This document shows, piece after piece, positions 41,071 to 51,835 of a stretch of DNA of 64,000 nt (the stretch's first letter is position 1; each line of letters starts with the position of its first letter). The position numbers and the translations under genes were made by a program. The notes below the pieces were generated by a model. The model did not search any database. It saw nothing but the letters and a program-made list of their open reading frames with translations, and was not told where the DNA came from. Source of the stretch: Anoplolepis gracilipes (taxonomy: Eukaryota > Arthropoda > Insecta > Hymenoptera > Formicidae); assembly GCF_047496725.1 (NCBI RefSeq), contig NC_132972.1, forward strand, positions 8,977,501 through 9,041,500. Reading direction: 5' to 3'.

Positions 41071-41509
41071 TATATGTTTTAAAATTTTAATTATAGATAT
41101 ATAATTGTTTTAAAAAATGTATACCTTTCTTTCTAAATAAAAACTAGAATAATAAATTTGAAAAATAATTTGCTTAACATATTATTTTATAATTATTCGA
41201 TTTCCTGCAATTAACGTTGTTAAAAAAATCATGAACAAAAATAATCCATCAATACGGAATAATAAGGGCTAATATTAGGAGGCTAACTTCATACAGTGCA
41301 TTCACACACTCTAACCTTAAATTAACTTTAAGTTAACTTAACCTTAGGAGGTGCACGCGAGAAAATCGACCGAAGAATATTTGAAAGATAAATCATTCAC
41401 TGACCGGAAAAGCAATATTTTTCTCTTTTCAGAACCGTGCAAAAAATCCAAAAAACCGTGGATGTCGCGCAAACACTGGATCACTCATCGCCGGCTGATA
41501 TTGTGAACA
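41071..41509 (+). promoter_or_regulatory. Spacer / probable promoter of first methyltransferase gene
   Basis: AT-rich to about 41280, then less so. A short repeated TTAACTTTAAGTTAACTTAACC motif with dyad symmetry lies at about 41323-41347, followed by GC-richer leader sequence to the ATG at 41510. No other gene. Confidence 0.35.
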
Positions 41510-42472
41510 ATGCCAACGGTAAGAGTTCTAGACGGTGGTTTTTCCGGGCAACTGTCCCGTCATGTCGGCACGAAAATCGATGGTGATCCGTTGTGGACGG
41601 CGCGATTCCTCGCGACCGATCCCCACGCTGTCTATGCCACGCACTTGGACTTCCTGCGTGCTGGCGTTGACATTATCGAGACCAACACTTATCAGGCGTC
41701 CGTACCTGGCCTGATGAAACATCTGAACATAAGCGAACGCGAGAGTCTGGATCTACTCGCCAAGGCCGTGACCCTGGCCAAGAAGGCTGTGGATGTTTAT
41801 ACTCAAGAAACAGATCCTCAGAAGCCACATATTGACATAAAACCCATGGTGGCTGGCTCCTGCGGTCCTTATGGCGCTTATTTGCACGACTCGTCGGAGT
41901 ATACCGGTTCCTATGGGAAATCCATATCTCGACAAGAACTGATCGATTGGCACCGACCGCGCGTTCAAGCATTATTGGACGCCGGTGTAGATTTGTTGGC
42001 TCTGGAAACTATACCCTGCGTTGAAGAAGCGGAAGCTCTGCTGGAATTACTGCGAGAATTTCCGCATGCTCGTGCCTGGCTGTCATTCTCCTGTCAAGAC
42101 GGTCAGCTGTTGGCAGACGGAAGCGTCTTCCAAGAAGTAGCTGTGCGTTGTTACCGGACTTTGCCGTCGCAAATCGTCGCGATCGGTGTTAATTGCATCG
42201 ATCCGAAATATGTGACTCCTTTGTTGAAGGGAATCAACGGAAGTGCATTATCGGCGGATTTATTTGTTCCTCTAATAGTGTACCCTAACAGAGGCGGCTG
42301 TTCCGAGACCGGCAAATGGATCGCGGTCCCGGATAATCATTCCTTAAATCTACCTATATCAGAATGGTTGGCCATGGGAGTTCATTACATCGGTGGTTGT
42401 TGCAAGATTTTCGCAGAGGATGTAAAGACGATTCGATCGAAGGTCGATCAGTATTGCGCAAATATGCAATGA
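41510..42472 (+). CDS. Homocysteine S-methyltransferase, copy 1
   Basis: Intronless gene for a 320-aa cytosolic enzyme that transfers a methyl group (from S-methylmethionine or S-adenosylmethionine) to homocysteine, giving methionine. Barrel fold with zinc ligands: Cys229 in the GVNC motif and Cys297-Cys298 in YIGGCC. N-terminal LDGGFSGQL and DGDPLWTARFL, the THLDFLRAG(V)D-IETNTYQ strand, AGSCGPYGAYLHDSSEYTGSY and LLALETIPC are family signatures. The loop after VYPN reads RGGCSETGKW, whereas relatives (and copy 2) have a Ser-Gly-Glu at this point. Tandem with a second copy 1.2 kb downstream, same strand; own ATG and own spacer, so probably separate transcription units. Resembles Drosophila CG10621/CG10623. 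Confidence 0.93.
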   Translation: MPTVRVLDGGFSGQLSRHVGTKIDGDPLWTARFLATDPHAVYATHLDFLRAGVDIIETNTYQASVPGLMKHLNISERESLDLLAKAVTLAKKAVDVYTQETDPQKPHIDIKPMVAGSCGPYGAYLHDSSEYTGSYGKSISRQELIDWHRPRVQALLDAGVDLLALETIPCVEEAEALLELLREFPHARAWLSFSCQDGQLLADGSVFQEVAVRCYRTLPSQIVAIGVNCIDPKYVTPLLKGINGSALSADLFVPLIVYPNRGGCSETGKWIAVPDNHSLNLPISEWLAMGVHYIGGCCKIFAEDVKTIRSKVDQYCANMQ

Positions 42473-43675
42473 AACTCCTTTTATGATCTAGCTGATGCAA
42501 TAATCTCCGAACTTGTATGATGCATATTCTTATGAATGTTATTATACGCTATTAAAATCTGTCTCATTAATGATTATCACATTAAAGATAGCGCTTGTTT
42601 ATAATTAGCTGAAAATCGAATGGAGTAAGTTTGAGAAGATTAAAGCTGATGTAATATGTTTGTATGTCTGATTAGCTTTTATAATATTAATAATCAGTAC
42701 TTGTATATAATACATAAATACAGTATTTTGTATAGTTATATTTATAATTTATATTAATATTAACACACATATATTTCTTTTTTTTTTAATTATTACATAT
42801 AATAAAAATATTAAAAATATTACATATATAATAGTATAGATGTATATTTTTTAAATAAAATTATATTTATATATTTAAAAAAATATAAGACACAAAAAGA
42901 TTATATTGTGATAAAATTGTGTTTTTCTACGTCGTGTATTTTGTTCGAAATATGTGATGTTTTTATCCAATTGAAAAATATCTTTGTTTATAAAAACATG
43001 TCTTAAAAGTAAAACGTGTAGTGCTTACAACTCTGTGAAGAGTAAGATTTATAAAAATTTATTATGATCAAATTACAAGTAAACATTATTATCTTGCTTT
43101 CTAAGTGTTCTCCCGATAACTGTTCAAAATCCTCTGTCGAATTATCTTTAGATTTTTTATCTTACATTTTATAACAAATTTATGTCTTGTGAGGTCAAGT
43201 GCGGTTTATTATCGAAAAGGAGAGCGAATATGAATGATTATTTGTGATATCGCTAGACAATATTTTGTCGCACACAATCTTATCTTCTCGTAGCATTAAC
43301 TATTCTCTTTGTTTCTGTTCTTATACAAATATGTATCTGTTAATAAAGCAACCGTATTACATCAGCGACAACTCAACACGTGATAGAGATAAACATAGAT
43401 GATTTAGAGCACATGCGCAATGAGCAATGCGGAAGATGTACGAGACTTATCAGTAATTTCTGCTTGTCTATCATTGATGATACGCACTTTACTGATAATA
43501 GACTATCAAAATGTAGTCGCCACGATAACGACAAGTCATCCTCGACACATTCGGCTCCGAGGCAATAAGATCTGCGTAAGTTGGATCAGTAGCTTCTTAT
43601 ATTTTTGTGAAGCGCATCGATTATACCACATCGGCCAGAATTTCGAGATCAAATTTATAAAACTGAGATAAAATC
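42473..43675. other. Spacer between the two methyltransferase genes
   Basis: AT-rich 3' flank of copy 1, then from about 43180 to 43675 a more complex segment that may be the leader of copy 2. Short open frames at 43380-43671 lack family features and are not called. Confidence 0.4.
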
Positions 43676-44653
43676 ATGTCGCAGATAAAAGTGCTGGATG
43701 CTGGTTTCTCTACGCAACTATCCACCCACGTAGGTGAAGAGATCGACGGTGATCCTTTATGGACTGCACGCTTCCTCATAACTAATCCGAACGCCGTTTT
43801 CACTACACACTTGGACTTCCTACGAGCCGGCGCCGATATTATATTGACGAACACATATCAAGCCACGATTGATGGTTTTGTAAAATATTTGGGTATCTCC
43901 AAGGAAGAGAGTCTCCAGATAATTGGTAATGCGGTGGATTACGCTAAAGATGCCGTGAACGTTTATAATAAAGAGATAGAAGACGATACAAACATCATCG
44001 TGACAAATCGAAAACTACTGATTGCTGGATCTTGCGGACCTTATGGTGCTTGCTTACACGATGGCTCAGAGTACACTGGTTCGTACTGCCCAAATGTATC
44101 ACGAGAATTTTTGATCGATTGGCATAGACCTCGTATACGCACATTGGTAGAGAAAGGTGTTGATCTATTGGCGATAGAAACAATACCTTGCGTTCGCGAG
44201 GCAGAAGCTCTAATCGATTTACTCAAGGAATTTCCTGATACACGCGCATGGTTGAGTTTCTCTTGTAGAGATGACGGGAAGAGTATAGCGGATGGCAGCA
44301 ACTTTCAGGAGATCGCCGTAAGATGTTATAAGAATGCACTTCCAGGACAAATATTAGCGATCGGGATTAATTGTATCGCCCCGCAATACGTTACCACTTT
44401 GTTGAAAGGCATCAATCGAGATAATTCGAACGATCTGATACCATTGGTGGTATATCCTAACAGTGGAGAAAAGTATGTAGTATCCGAGGGATGGAAGAAG
44501 GAAAGAGAAGTTTCCTCGTTGCACGAATTTATTGATGAATGGCTGGATCTTGGCGTTTGCTACATTGGTGGATGTTGTAGAACATATGCTGTAGATATAA
44601 AAAAAATAAGATCCAAAGTGGATCAGCGACAAACAAAACATATAGATATATGA
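43676..44653 (+). CDS. Homocysteine S-methyltransferase, copy 2
   Basis: Intronless, 325 aa, tandem paralogue of the preceding gene. Zinc ligands kept: Cys233 in GINC and Cys300-Cys301 in YIGGCC; AGSCGPYGACLHDGSEYTGSY, LLAIETIPC and VVYPNSGEKY match the family. The N-terminal motif is LDAGFSTQL rather than LDGGFSGQL. Slightly longer than copy 1 because of an insert near residue 108-112 (EDDTNIIV) and a longer charged segment before the last helix. GC content is lower than in copy 1 and codon choice differs, so the duplication is not recent. It should catalyse the same reaction; division of labour between copies is unknown. Confidence 0.93.
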   Translation: MSQIKVLDAGFSTQLSTHVGEEIDGDPLWTARFLITNPNAVFTTHLDFLRAGADIILTNTYQATIDGFVKYLGISKEESLQIIGNAVDYAKDAVNVYNKEIEDDTNIIVTNRKLLIAGSCGPYGACLHDGSEYTGSYCPNVSREFLIDWHRPRIRTLVEKGVDLLAIETIPCVREAEALIDLLKEFPDTRAWLSFSCRDDGKSIADGSNFQEIAVRCYKNALPGQILAIGINCIAPQYVTTLLKGINRDNSNDLIPLVVYPNSGEKYVVSEGWKKEREVSSLHEFIDEWLDLGVCYIGGCCRTYAVDIKKIRSKVDQRQTKHIDI

Positions 44654-45527
44654 ACTTTACATCGAAAGTGCCTATTATATATTTTCTACGACAAATTAAT
44701 GCATATTATGCCATAATATTTAATATTTCATGAAGCAAACTGCTTCATACTTTAAATTATGTGCCATAACATCAAGATTTTAATAATTTTTTATTTCGCA
44801 TACAGGAAATAATAACTAAATATAAATCCAACATTATTAATCTCACAAATGTATACAATATATTTTTATTCATAATAAAACTATTATATAAAGATCTTGT
44901 ATGTGTGTGTGTGTACATATATATATATATATACATACACACTTTTTTTTTAGATTTTAAAATGTTTTATATATTACTATTATCTTAATTAAGATATTAA
45001 AAATCAATGTACCAAAATGGTACTTTATTGTTTCAGAGATTCTATAGTTTTTGACAATTTTATATCTTTTTAAAGTAATTTAATATACATTGTATAAATA
45101 ATAATGCATAATATAAAAAAAGTAAAATATTGAAAAAATGTTTTACTTGTAATACACAATAAGATTCAATATACTTCTAATATTCTATTTATATAATGTT
45201 TAAAACAATACATTTAATAAGATAAAATAATTTCACAAATGATACAAATAAATGGAAACATAGTGACATCAACATGTACAAATAAAATATAAAAAAACAA
45301 TATGTACCTGATATCGAAGAAACTTTATTTCTGTCTTTCAAGATTATGAGGTAAAAAAAGGAAATAAAGTATATTATTTTTTTCTTTTATAAATGCAATA
45401 ATTATTTTATCAAATACTGTTTTATAAATGTATCATATAACATATTTTTTATTGTTTCACAAATAATTGTTTGTATACTTACATGACTTATAACTTTTCA
45501 TTACAGAAATCAAATTTATCGCATTTA
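44654..45527. other. Convergent 3' intergenic
   Basis: AT-rich gap between the stop of methyltransferase copy 2 and the stop of the minus-strand LARS1 gene. Contains a small hairpin (ATGAAGCA-AACTGCTTCAT near 44732) and GT/TA tracts near 44900-44935. No gene seen. Confidence 0.5.
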
Positions 45528-47085
45528 CTATTGCAAAGATTTATTAATATATATTAAGTACTCGCCTATTGGGTATGTACTGTCTCCAATGCTGATTTCA
45601 ATACTTTTTGTTTCTGTATTTACATTAAATATAGCATTAGGCGGAATCTTAGTTTTTCCCTTTAAAATGTTTTCTTGTCCTGATTTAATTCTTGGTCCAA
45701 GAATTGGGTCATCATACCGATATAATATGATGGAAGCAGGATCTAGACCTAAGTAAAATTAATATGAATTCTATGGAAGCTAATTAACTTACTAATTATT
45801 AATTTTATAAATATTATTATATACCATTTATATGCTTATGTTTTTTTACAATGTAGGATATAATATCTTCAGTTGTATCTGCTATTGAAACGTTCACTGA
45901 TAGTTCAAATAAACCACTGCAAATTTGTGGATTACTAATGCGCATTCGAAGTGCTGGTTTTGTAGAAAAACTCATGTATGGATACCCTGGAGAACAACTT
46001 TCCTTTGTTTTTTCTGGAGCTTTGTCAGTATATTTTATGAAAATATGCTCGAGCTGTATATGACAATAAATAAAAATTAAAAATATAATACATAAACATT
46101 AACATATAATAATAAACCGAGAAAATTATACAATTTCTTACCGCTAATGTTTTTTTAAGAAACTTTTTATTATTTTCAAGTATTTCAAATTCATTAAATT
46201 CAAGTGTCAAATCTAGGGCACTAATACCAATAACATCCATTTTCTCTCTTATAAATTGCGCAAATGGCATTACTTTTTTCATGTATTTTTTCAATTCATC
46301 TTTCTTACCTAGTTCTGTAGCGAGTACTTTATTATCTGGTAATTTATTTCCATTTTTCTGTAATATAAATAAAAATTTTCTGTAATATAAGTATTAACAG
46401 ACACAAATTATCACATGTACTAAATGAAGTATTATTATGACTTACAAAATACATTTCTTTCATCGTTGTAAGGACAATGTTTTGCCAAGGAAGATAAGTC
46501 TTGGCTATCCATATAATTCCTTGCCTAGGTTTTTCTATGTCATTATTTTTTATTGAAGACTTTTTTGATGTATTGTAATTTTTTAAAAGATTTCTGAATG
46601 TGTGAGCAGCATCCATGAGATATTGAGATGATTTTATTAGAATTTCATCAATTTCTCCTGCTACAGGCCATTTTTCATCGAATATGCTATGGGACTAATA
46701 AATCACATTCTTCGATTATATTTCTGTATAGAATAATATATAAATATTTCCTTTAACACATTGAAATTTACCTTTGCTATCTCTTCATCATCAAATTCAT
46801 CAAATACCTCTTCTCGAATACATGTCCATATATGTTCACAAATATGAGGGCAAATAGGAGCTAACATAATTGTTTGAAGTTTTAGAAATTTCATAATAAG
46901 AGCCTCATTACAATACACATCTTCACTTAATTGGTAATATTTATCTTTTACTGCTTGCATTTCATAAAATCCTGTTTTCAATGCTTCCTTGTAAAGCATT
47001 TTCGAATAATTTTCTGTAGTTTGCTTTATTTTTAAGTTCATTTCGCTGCATTAAATAAATTATTATAATAAATGTTTTATTTCTA

Positions 47086-47146
<61 letters not shown>

Positions 47147-50045
47147 CAAACATGAAAAAAATACCTTTCAAAAACTCTGTCATGGAAAGTATATGGCTTT
47201 TCTTCTCTGTAATGTGTGACTTCTTTGTCTTCACATGTATTTTCAGCCCAAGTAAGGAAATTAAACAATTTAAGAATTACTGCATTGGCTGAATCTTCAA
47301 CAAAATTGGCATCCTCTATCGAATCGCCAGAATCAGCTAGACAGAAACGAGTTCCATCAGCTGAGTATTTTTCTATAGATTCGGCAAGTGTTAAGAAATT
47401 GCCCTCTGACTTGGACATCTGTGTTGAAATATAACAGTTAAAATTTTACATGTAAAAAAGTTATTTTAAGATTAATAATTATATATTATTACTTTTGCTG
47501 AATTCAGAAGCAAATGACCATTTACTCTTATTCCTTTCGGCCACATTTCAGGTTGGTTCGGCCATATTGCTGTATGATTGTAAAGTAAATATGTTAGATG
47601 ATTCTGTATCAGATCTTTTCCTGACACTCTTAAATCTATTGGATACCAATACTGAAACTCTCGTTTCATTTCATCTAGAATTGTTTTATCTATATTTGTC
47701 TCAGGAAAGTCAACATCTTTGAAGAAAATATAATCCCATACTGCTGGAGTTAGTTGACTGGCTCTAAAGAGAAACAATTAATGTTAGTATGCAATTACAA
47801 ACAAAAATAATTACAACATTACTTGTAATTTTGCTCACTTTATTTTATATTTAGTAAGTTCATCTCCTTTAAGATTTGCTTGCAAATAATGCGCTATTGT
47901 ATAATATGCCATGTAAATAGTGGAATCGGACAAAGATTCGATTAACCAGGTTTCATCCCATGGTAATTTGGTACCTGAAGATTCAAGAGTTAGACAAGTA
48001 TATAGCTCTATTAATATGAAATAATTCTACAAATTATATATTTACCAAGTCCGTATTTTCTAGAACATGCGTATTCATGTAACCAGTCAAAACATCTAAG
48101 GAAATTCTTTCTAACTTCATCATGGAAGGTATCTAGATTATTTAAAGCCTCAAGTGTCTCTTTCTTCCAATTTTCTTCACCATAATCCAAGTACCATTGA
48201 TCACATAGGGCCACTACACATTCATCATTTGATCTCGAAATAACTGTTGTCTCTGGTTCATAATAGATTACTGCTTCACCATTGTCAATTAATTCTTTTT
48301 GAATTAATTTCTTGACATCTTGTACTTTTTTGCCTTTATGTGGACCTACTATCAATATACCATCATAAAATCCTTTCAAATATACTATCTCTTTCGCTTT
48401 CGCGAGTTGGATTTTATCATTTTGAGACTGAATTTTGAACTGATTGCATAATGTTACTGCTATTAAATTGCCCAATTCTGGAACTTCGATTACGGGAATC
48501 TAGTACAATAAAAATATAAATAATTTCACAATTCTTATTTAACATTCACAATTAAGTAATTAATGAGTAAGTAAAATATTCTCACTGGCTCATATGGCAG
48601 CACCATCTCATCAGTGATTTTATACTTTTCTCTAAGTGATTGTTTCTTTTTCAGATCTACTAATGCAGCATAATCATCAGGAGAATCACTAGGGACAGAC
48701 ATTACAATTCCAGTACCCTTGTCTTCTTTTATTGTCCACATAGGTAATACATAAATCACTTTATTACTTGTGAGAGGTGATTCCAATGCTAATCCTAATA
48801 AGTCCTACAAATAAAACTTTTATTTAAAGTCTGAAAATATAATTAATATAAGTTTCATAAATAGATCGTACTATGCCCGTGAGATGGTAAACAATATCTA
48901 TCTTTCCCTCTTCTTTAAAGAAACCTTGATAAGACATATTTCTCGCTGCACGTTCCGTAGAAATATATATATCCCCACATGCTAAATTATATGCTATATA
49001 ATTTATGTTTGGATGTACCCAACAATTTGTTTGACTATACAATGTCTCTGTTCTCAAAGTTGCAGCTACGAGATAAACTGGTTTATTACCAAAATCCCTG
49101 TAACAATATTTGTATTGTATATTTATGACAAGGTTTAATAAAAAACTTCAACATATATAAAGTTCAATATAAAAAAATAATACCTAATTTTTTGGGGACA
49201 CTGTACTTTTATCTTGATCAATGTATATTCCTGTGGTCCAACACCTTCACCAGAGGATCTATCATGATCCATGCACGGTTGACCATCTTTCGGTGAATAA
49301 ATAGTATATCTCTTTCCAAATTTTACTTTGTTCCTACATTTCAAATGATGAAACTGCCAACGTATAAAAGAATCATAAAATGGATTCACATCTGTTGTAA
49401 TAAATGACCTTCGCCAATCCACCTATATAGAATATTCCAAAGATAAAGAATTAAAATTAAAATTAAGAAAAATTAAATTAAAAATAATTGTTCCATTTTA
49501 TCTTACATAAAGACCAAAATTTTTTAAATCATTTAAAGCATGCTGTGGGAAGTAATTTAACCAATATTCAGTATCAACAAACTCCTTGATTTCTTCATCT
49601 TGTAAACCAAGGGACTGCATAATTTTCCATTGATATGTTGAACCTGTTTTAGCAACTGCTTTACTCTGAAATTTATATCAATTAAGCTATATCTTTTTCA
49701 AAAACATGTACTGTACATATATTGTAAAATTTTCTTTTTACCTTTTTTCCTTTGCTCTTATCTTTCAGCACATCATTCACTTCCTCCACTATCTTTTCAG
49801 GAGATTTACTTTTGTCTACATTATCTTCCATCTGATTGTCTTCAGGAAATTTTGGTGGATAGCCATACATGTCCATTTCTCTCTGTAGTTTATCAGCGCT
49901 TGCTTTAATAGGCATACCAGTGCAGTGAAAGCCAAAAGGAAACAGTACATTCTTTCCCAATAAAAGATTGTATCGAGCGGCAAACTAGCAAATAAGTTTA
50001 AGTTTTATTATACATATTTAAAGCAAATTAAAAAGGATATGAGTT

Positions 50046-50076
<31 letters not shown>

Positions 50077-50643
50077 GTAGATAATAGATATATACCTCAC
50101 ACTTTGTTATTGTGAAAGCATGACCCAGATGGAGACGCCCATTCATATAGGGATACGGAAAGTTTACAAAAAATTTTTCTTTAGGTGATTGTTTAATTTC
50201 AATTGTTTTACGCATTTTCAACTCTTCCCAGTATACTTCTATACGTAACTCAACGCTCTTAATGGTCTCGAGTTTATTTCGGGATCTATATAATTCTATC
50301 GCTTCTAATGCTCGTTTCCTTTCCATCGATTTTTTCATTTCTATCTCTTCTTCCGTTTCTATCGGTTCTTTCGTTTCTATCGCTTCCTATCAAAATACTA
50401 TTTTTTTAGCAATTGATTTAATATTGAGATAACAGTATGCTGTTATAATAAAGTAGACATATATCAAATAACATAATTATCTTATTTTACTTGTGACAAT
50501 TTAGAATTTTTTTTATTGTAAACACCGGTGGAAACAGTGGTTAGGATACGTGCGATATATTTTATGCGAATATATTTTGTGTATCAATATATTTGACAAA
50601 AACAGAATTTCAATTTATTAATGCAATTTTTTATACTTACCAT
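45528..50643 (-). CDS. LARS1: Leucine--tRNA ligase, cytoplasmic
   Basis: Class Ia synthetase of about 1227 aa that charges tRNA-Leu and, in animals, sits in the multisynthetase complex. Sixteen exons (minus order): 50643-50641 (ATG only), 50386-50096, 49984-49742, 49665-49507, 49422-49184, 49097-48872, 48804-48586, 48499-48046, 47974-47839, 47763-47493, 47418-47165, 47045-46772, 46694-46446, 46357-46142, 46053-45825, 45748-45528; frame closes throughout. HIGH motif HLGH at 87-90 after FPYPYMNGRL; KMSKS at 747-751 exactly on an exon border; CP1 editing domain with VAATLRTETLYSQT (322-335) and KGTGIVMSVPSDSPDD (416-431); DVNPFYDSFIRWQF and CDQWYLDYGEENWKK are conserved. The first about 40 residues are a Glu/Lys/Ile-rich repeat-like extension absent from usual forms. 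The editing motif is usually LRPET, here LRTET. Confidence 0.94.
47088..47143. repeat. (AAT)n microsatellite in LARS1 intron 11
   Basis: Trinucleotide tract of about 55 bp in a 119-bp intron of LARS1. Confidence 0.9.
50047..50072. repeat. (TA)n microsatellite in LARS1 intron 2
   Basis: TA tract of about 25 bp occupying much of the 111-bp intron between exons 2 and 3 of LARS1. Confidence 0.85.
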
Positions 50644-51429
50644 TTTAATCACGTGTGTATATTTTAAATAGAAATAATTAACTATTACGTATGCCACGTA
50701 TGCACAACGTAAAACGTGGAACACACGAGTTTACGCGTTACAAGTTACAGCCGTTACAGCCACACGCCGCAACCGTTACAGGTTACGAGCACCAAGCAGG
50801 CGCTGCCATCTTATTACACCATGGCCACTGCAGTACAGAATAACAGATTTCAGATGAGCAAATTGTATTGGATTTAATTCGCTTACACATATATGTAGAT
50901 ACTGTATGTACATACGCACACATATCAATTTACAAAATTGTAGACCAAAATACGTCATAATTATTTATATAAGATATGGAATGAAAAGCTGACAAATATA
51001 AATTTATTTACGAAAGTATTGCTCATTGTCAGTATACATGAAAAGGTATGATGAAATAATTGCAATTATGTGATGATGCAGTATATATGTAGGAAATTTC
51101 TATTGCAATAATACAAGATACAGATATTTGATTGTGTAGAATAATTTATATTATATATATAATTTTTCTTGTGAAATATAAAAATGTTTACTAGACAGTT
51201 GATTTTCACATTTTATATATATATATATCAGTACAAGAAATAAAGATGTCACATATATATAAAAGAAAATATAGTTCTATATATTCATTTTCAAATTATA
51301 ATTATAAATTGCATATTAAATTTAAAAAAAGTAGATTTTTTCTTTATTCTTTGAAAAACATTTTAGTTGTGTTTCATGTTTTATTTAATTAAAAGTGAAC
51401 TTACCCATATTTATGCTCATCATTTTACA
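50644..51429. other. LARS1 promoter and spacer to RARS1 remnant
   Basis: The region just 5' of the LARS1 ATG (50650-50830) is GC-richer, with repeated ACGT/CGTAA and GTTACA motifs and the string CCGTTACAG, consistent with a promoter and leader. Further right it is AT-rich with no gene. Confidence 0.45.
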
Positions 51430-51510
51430 TCATACAACAGATTTTAAACTTAGACCTATAGAGTATTTTTCTAAAATAATTGCAACAGCTTCCATAAACA
51501 AGATAAAAGA
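51430..51510 (-). pseudogene. Decayed copy of the last RARS1 exon
   Basis: Reading the minus strand from about 51507 to a TGA at 51432-51430 gives LFMEAVAIILEKYSI followed by GLSLKSVV and stop. This aligns with the genuine RARS1 C-terminus LLTEATAIVLEKCFALLGLK-PVERM about 400 bp away. Only about 25 codons remain alignable; the rest of the exon is replaced by AT-rich tandem repeat. It is downstream of RARS1 on the same strand, so it is a tandem partial duplicate, now degenerate, or possibly an alternative 3' exon. Confidence 0.6.
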
Positions 51511-51783
51511 AAATGGTATAACATAATAGAAAATATAAAGCTATATTATAATTGCATAATTTTTTTAAAATTATAATTACAGGCTTCAATAATAAAGAAA
51601 ATTACATTTTTATTTTTTGGGAAAAAAACAAACTTTCCTATATAAGATAAAAGAAAATGGTATAACATAATAGAAAATATAAAGCTATATTATAATTGCA
51701 TAATTTTTTTAAAATTATAATTACAGGCTTCAATAATAAAGAAAATTACATTTTTATTTTTTGGGAAAAAAACAAACTTTCCT
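51500..51783. repeat. 144-bp tandem direct repeat (two copies)
   Basis: Copy one 51500-51643 and copy two 51644-51783 are almost identical (both contain AAGATAAAAGAAAATGGTAT through GGGAAAAAAACAAACTTTCC). It lies between the RARS1 stop and the decayed last-exon copy, and covers the likely 3'UTR of RARS1. The near identity implies a recent duplication. Confidence 0.9.
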
Positions 51784-51835
51784 TTTATACTCTATGTAAT
51801 CAAAAGTAAAAGTACTTATGGTATTTGTTTTCTTA

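Noticed and set aside
43380..43671. Frames just before methyltransferase copy 2
   Set aside because: Short, overlapping, no similarity to the enzyme N-terminus; the family start is at 43676.
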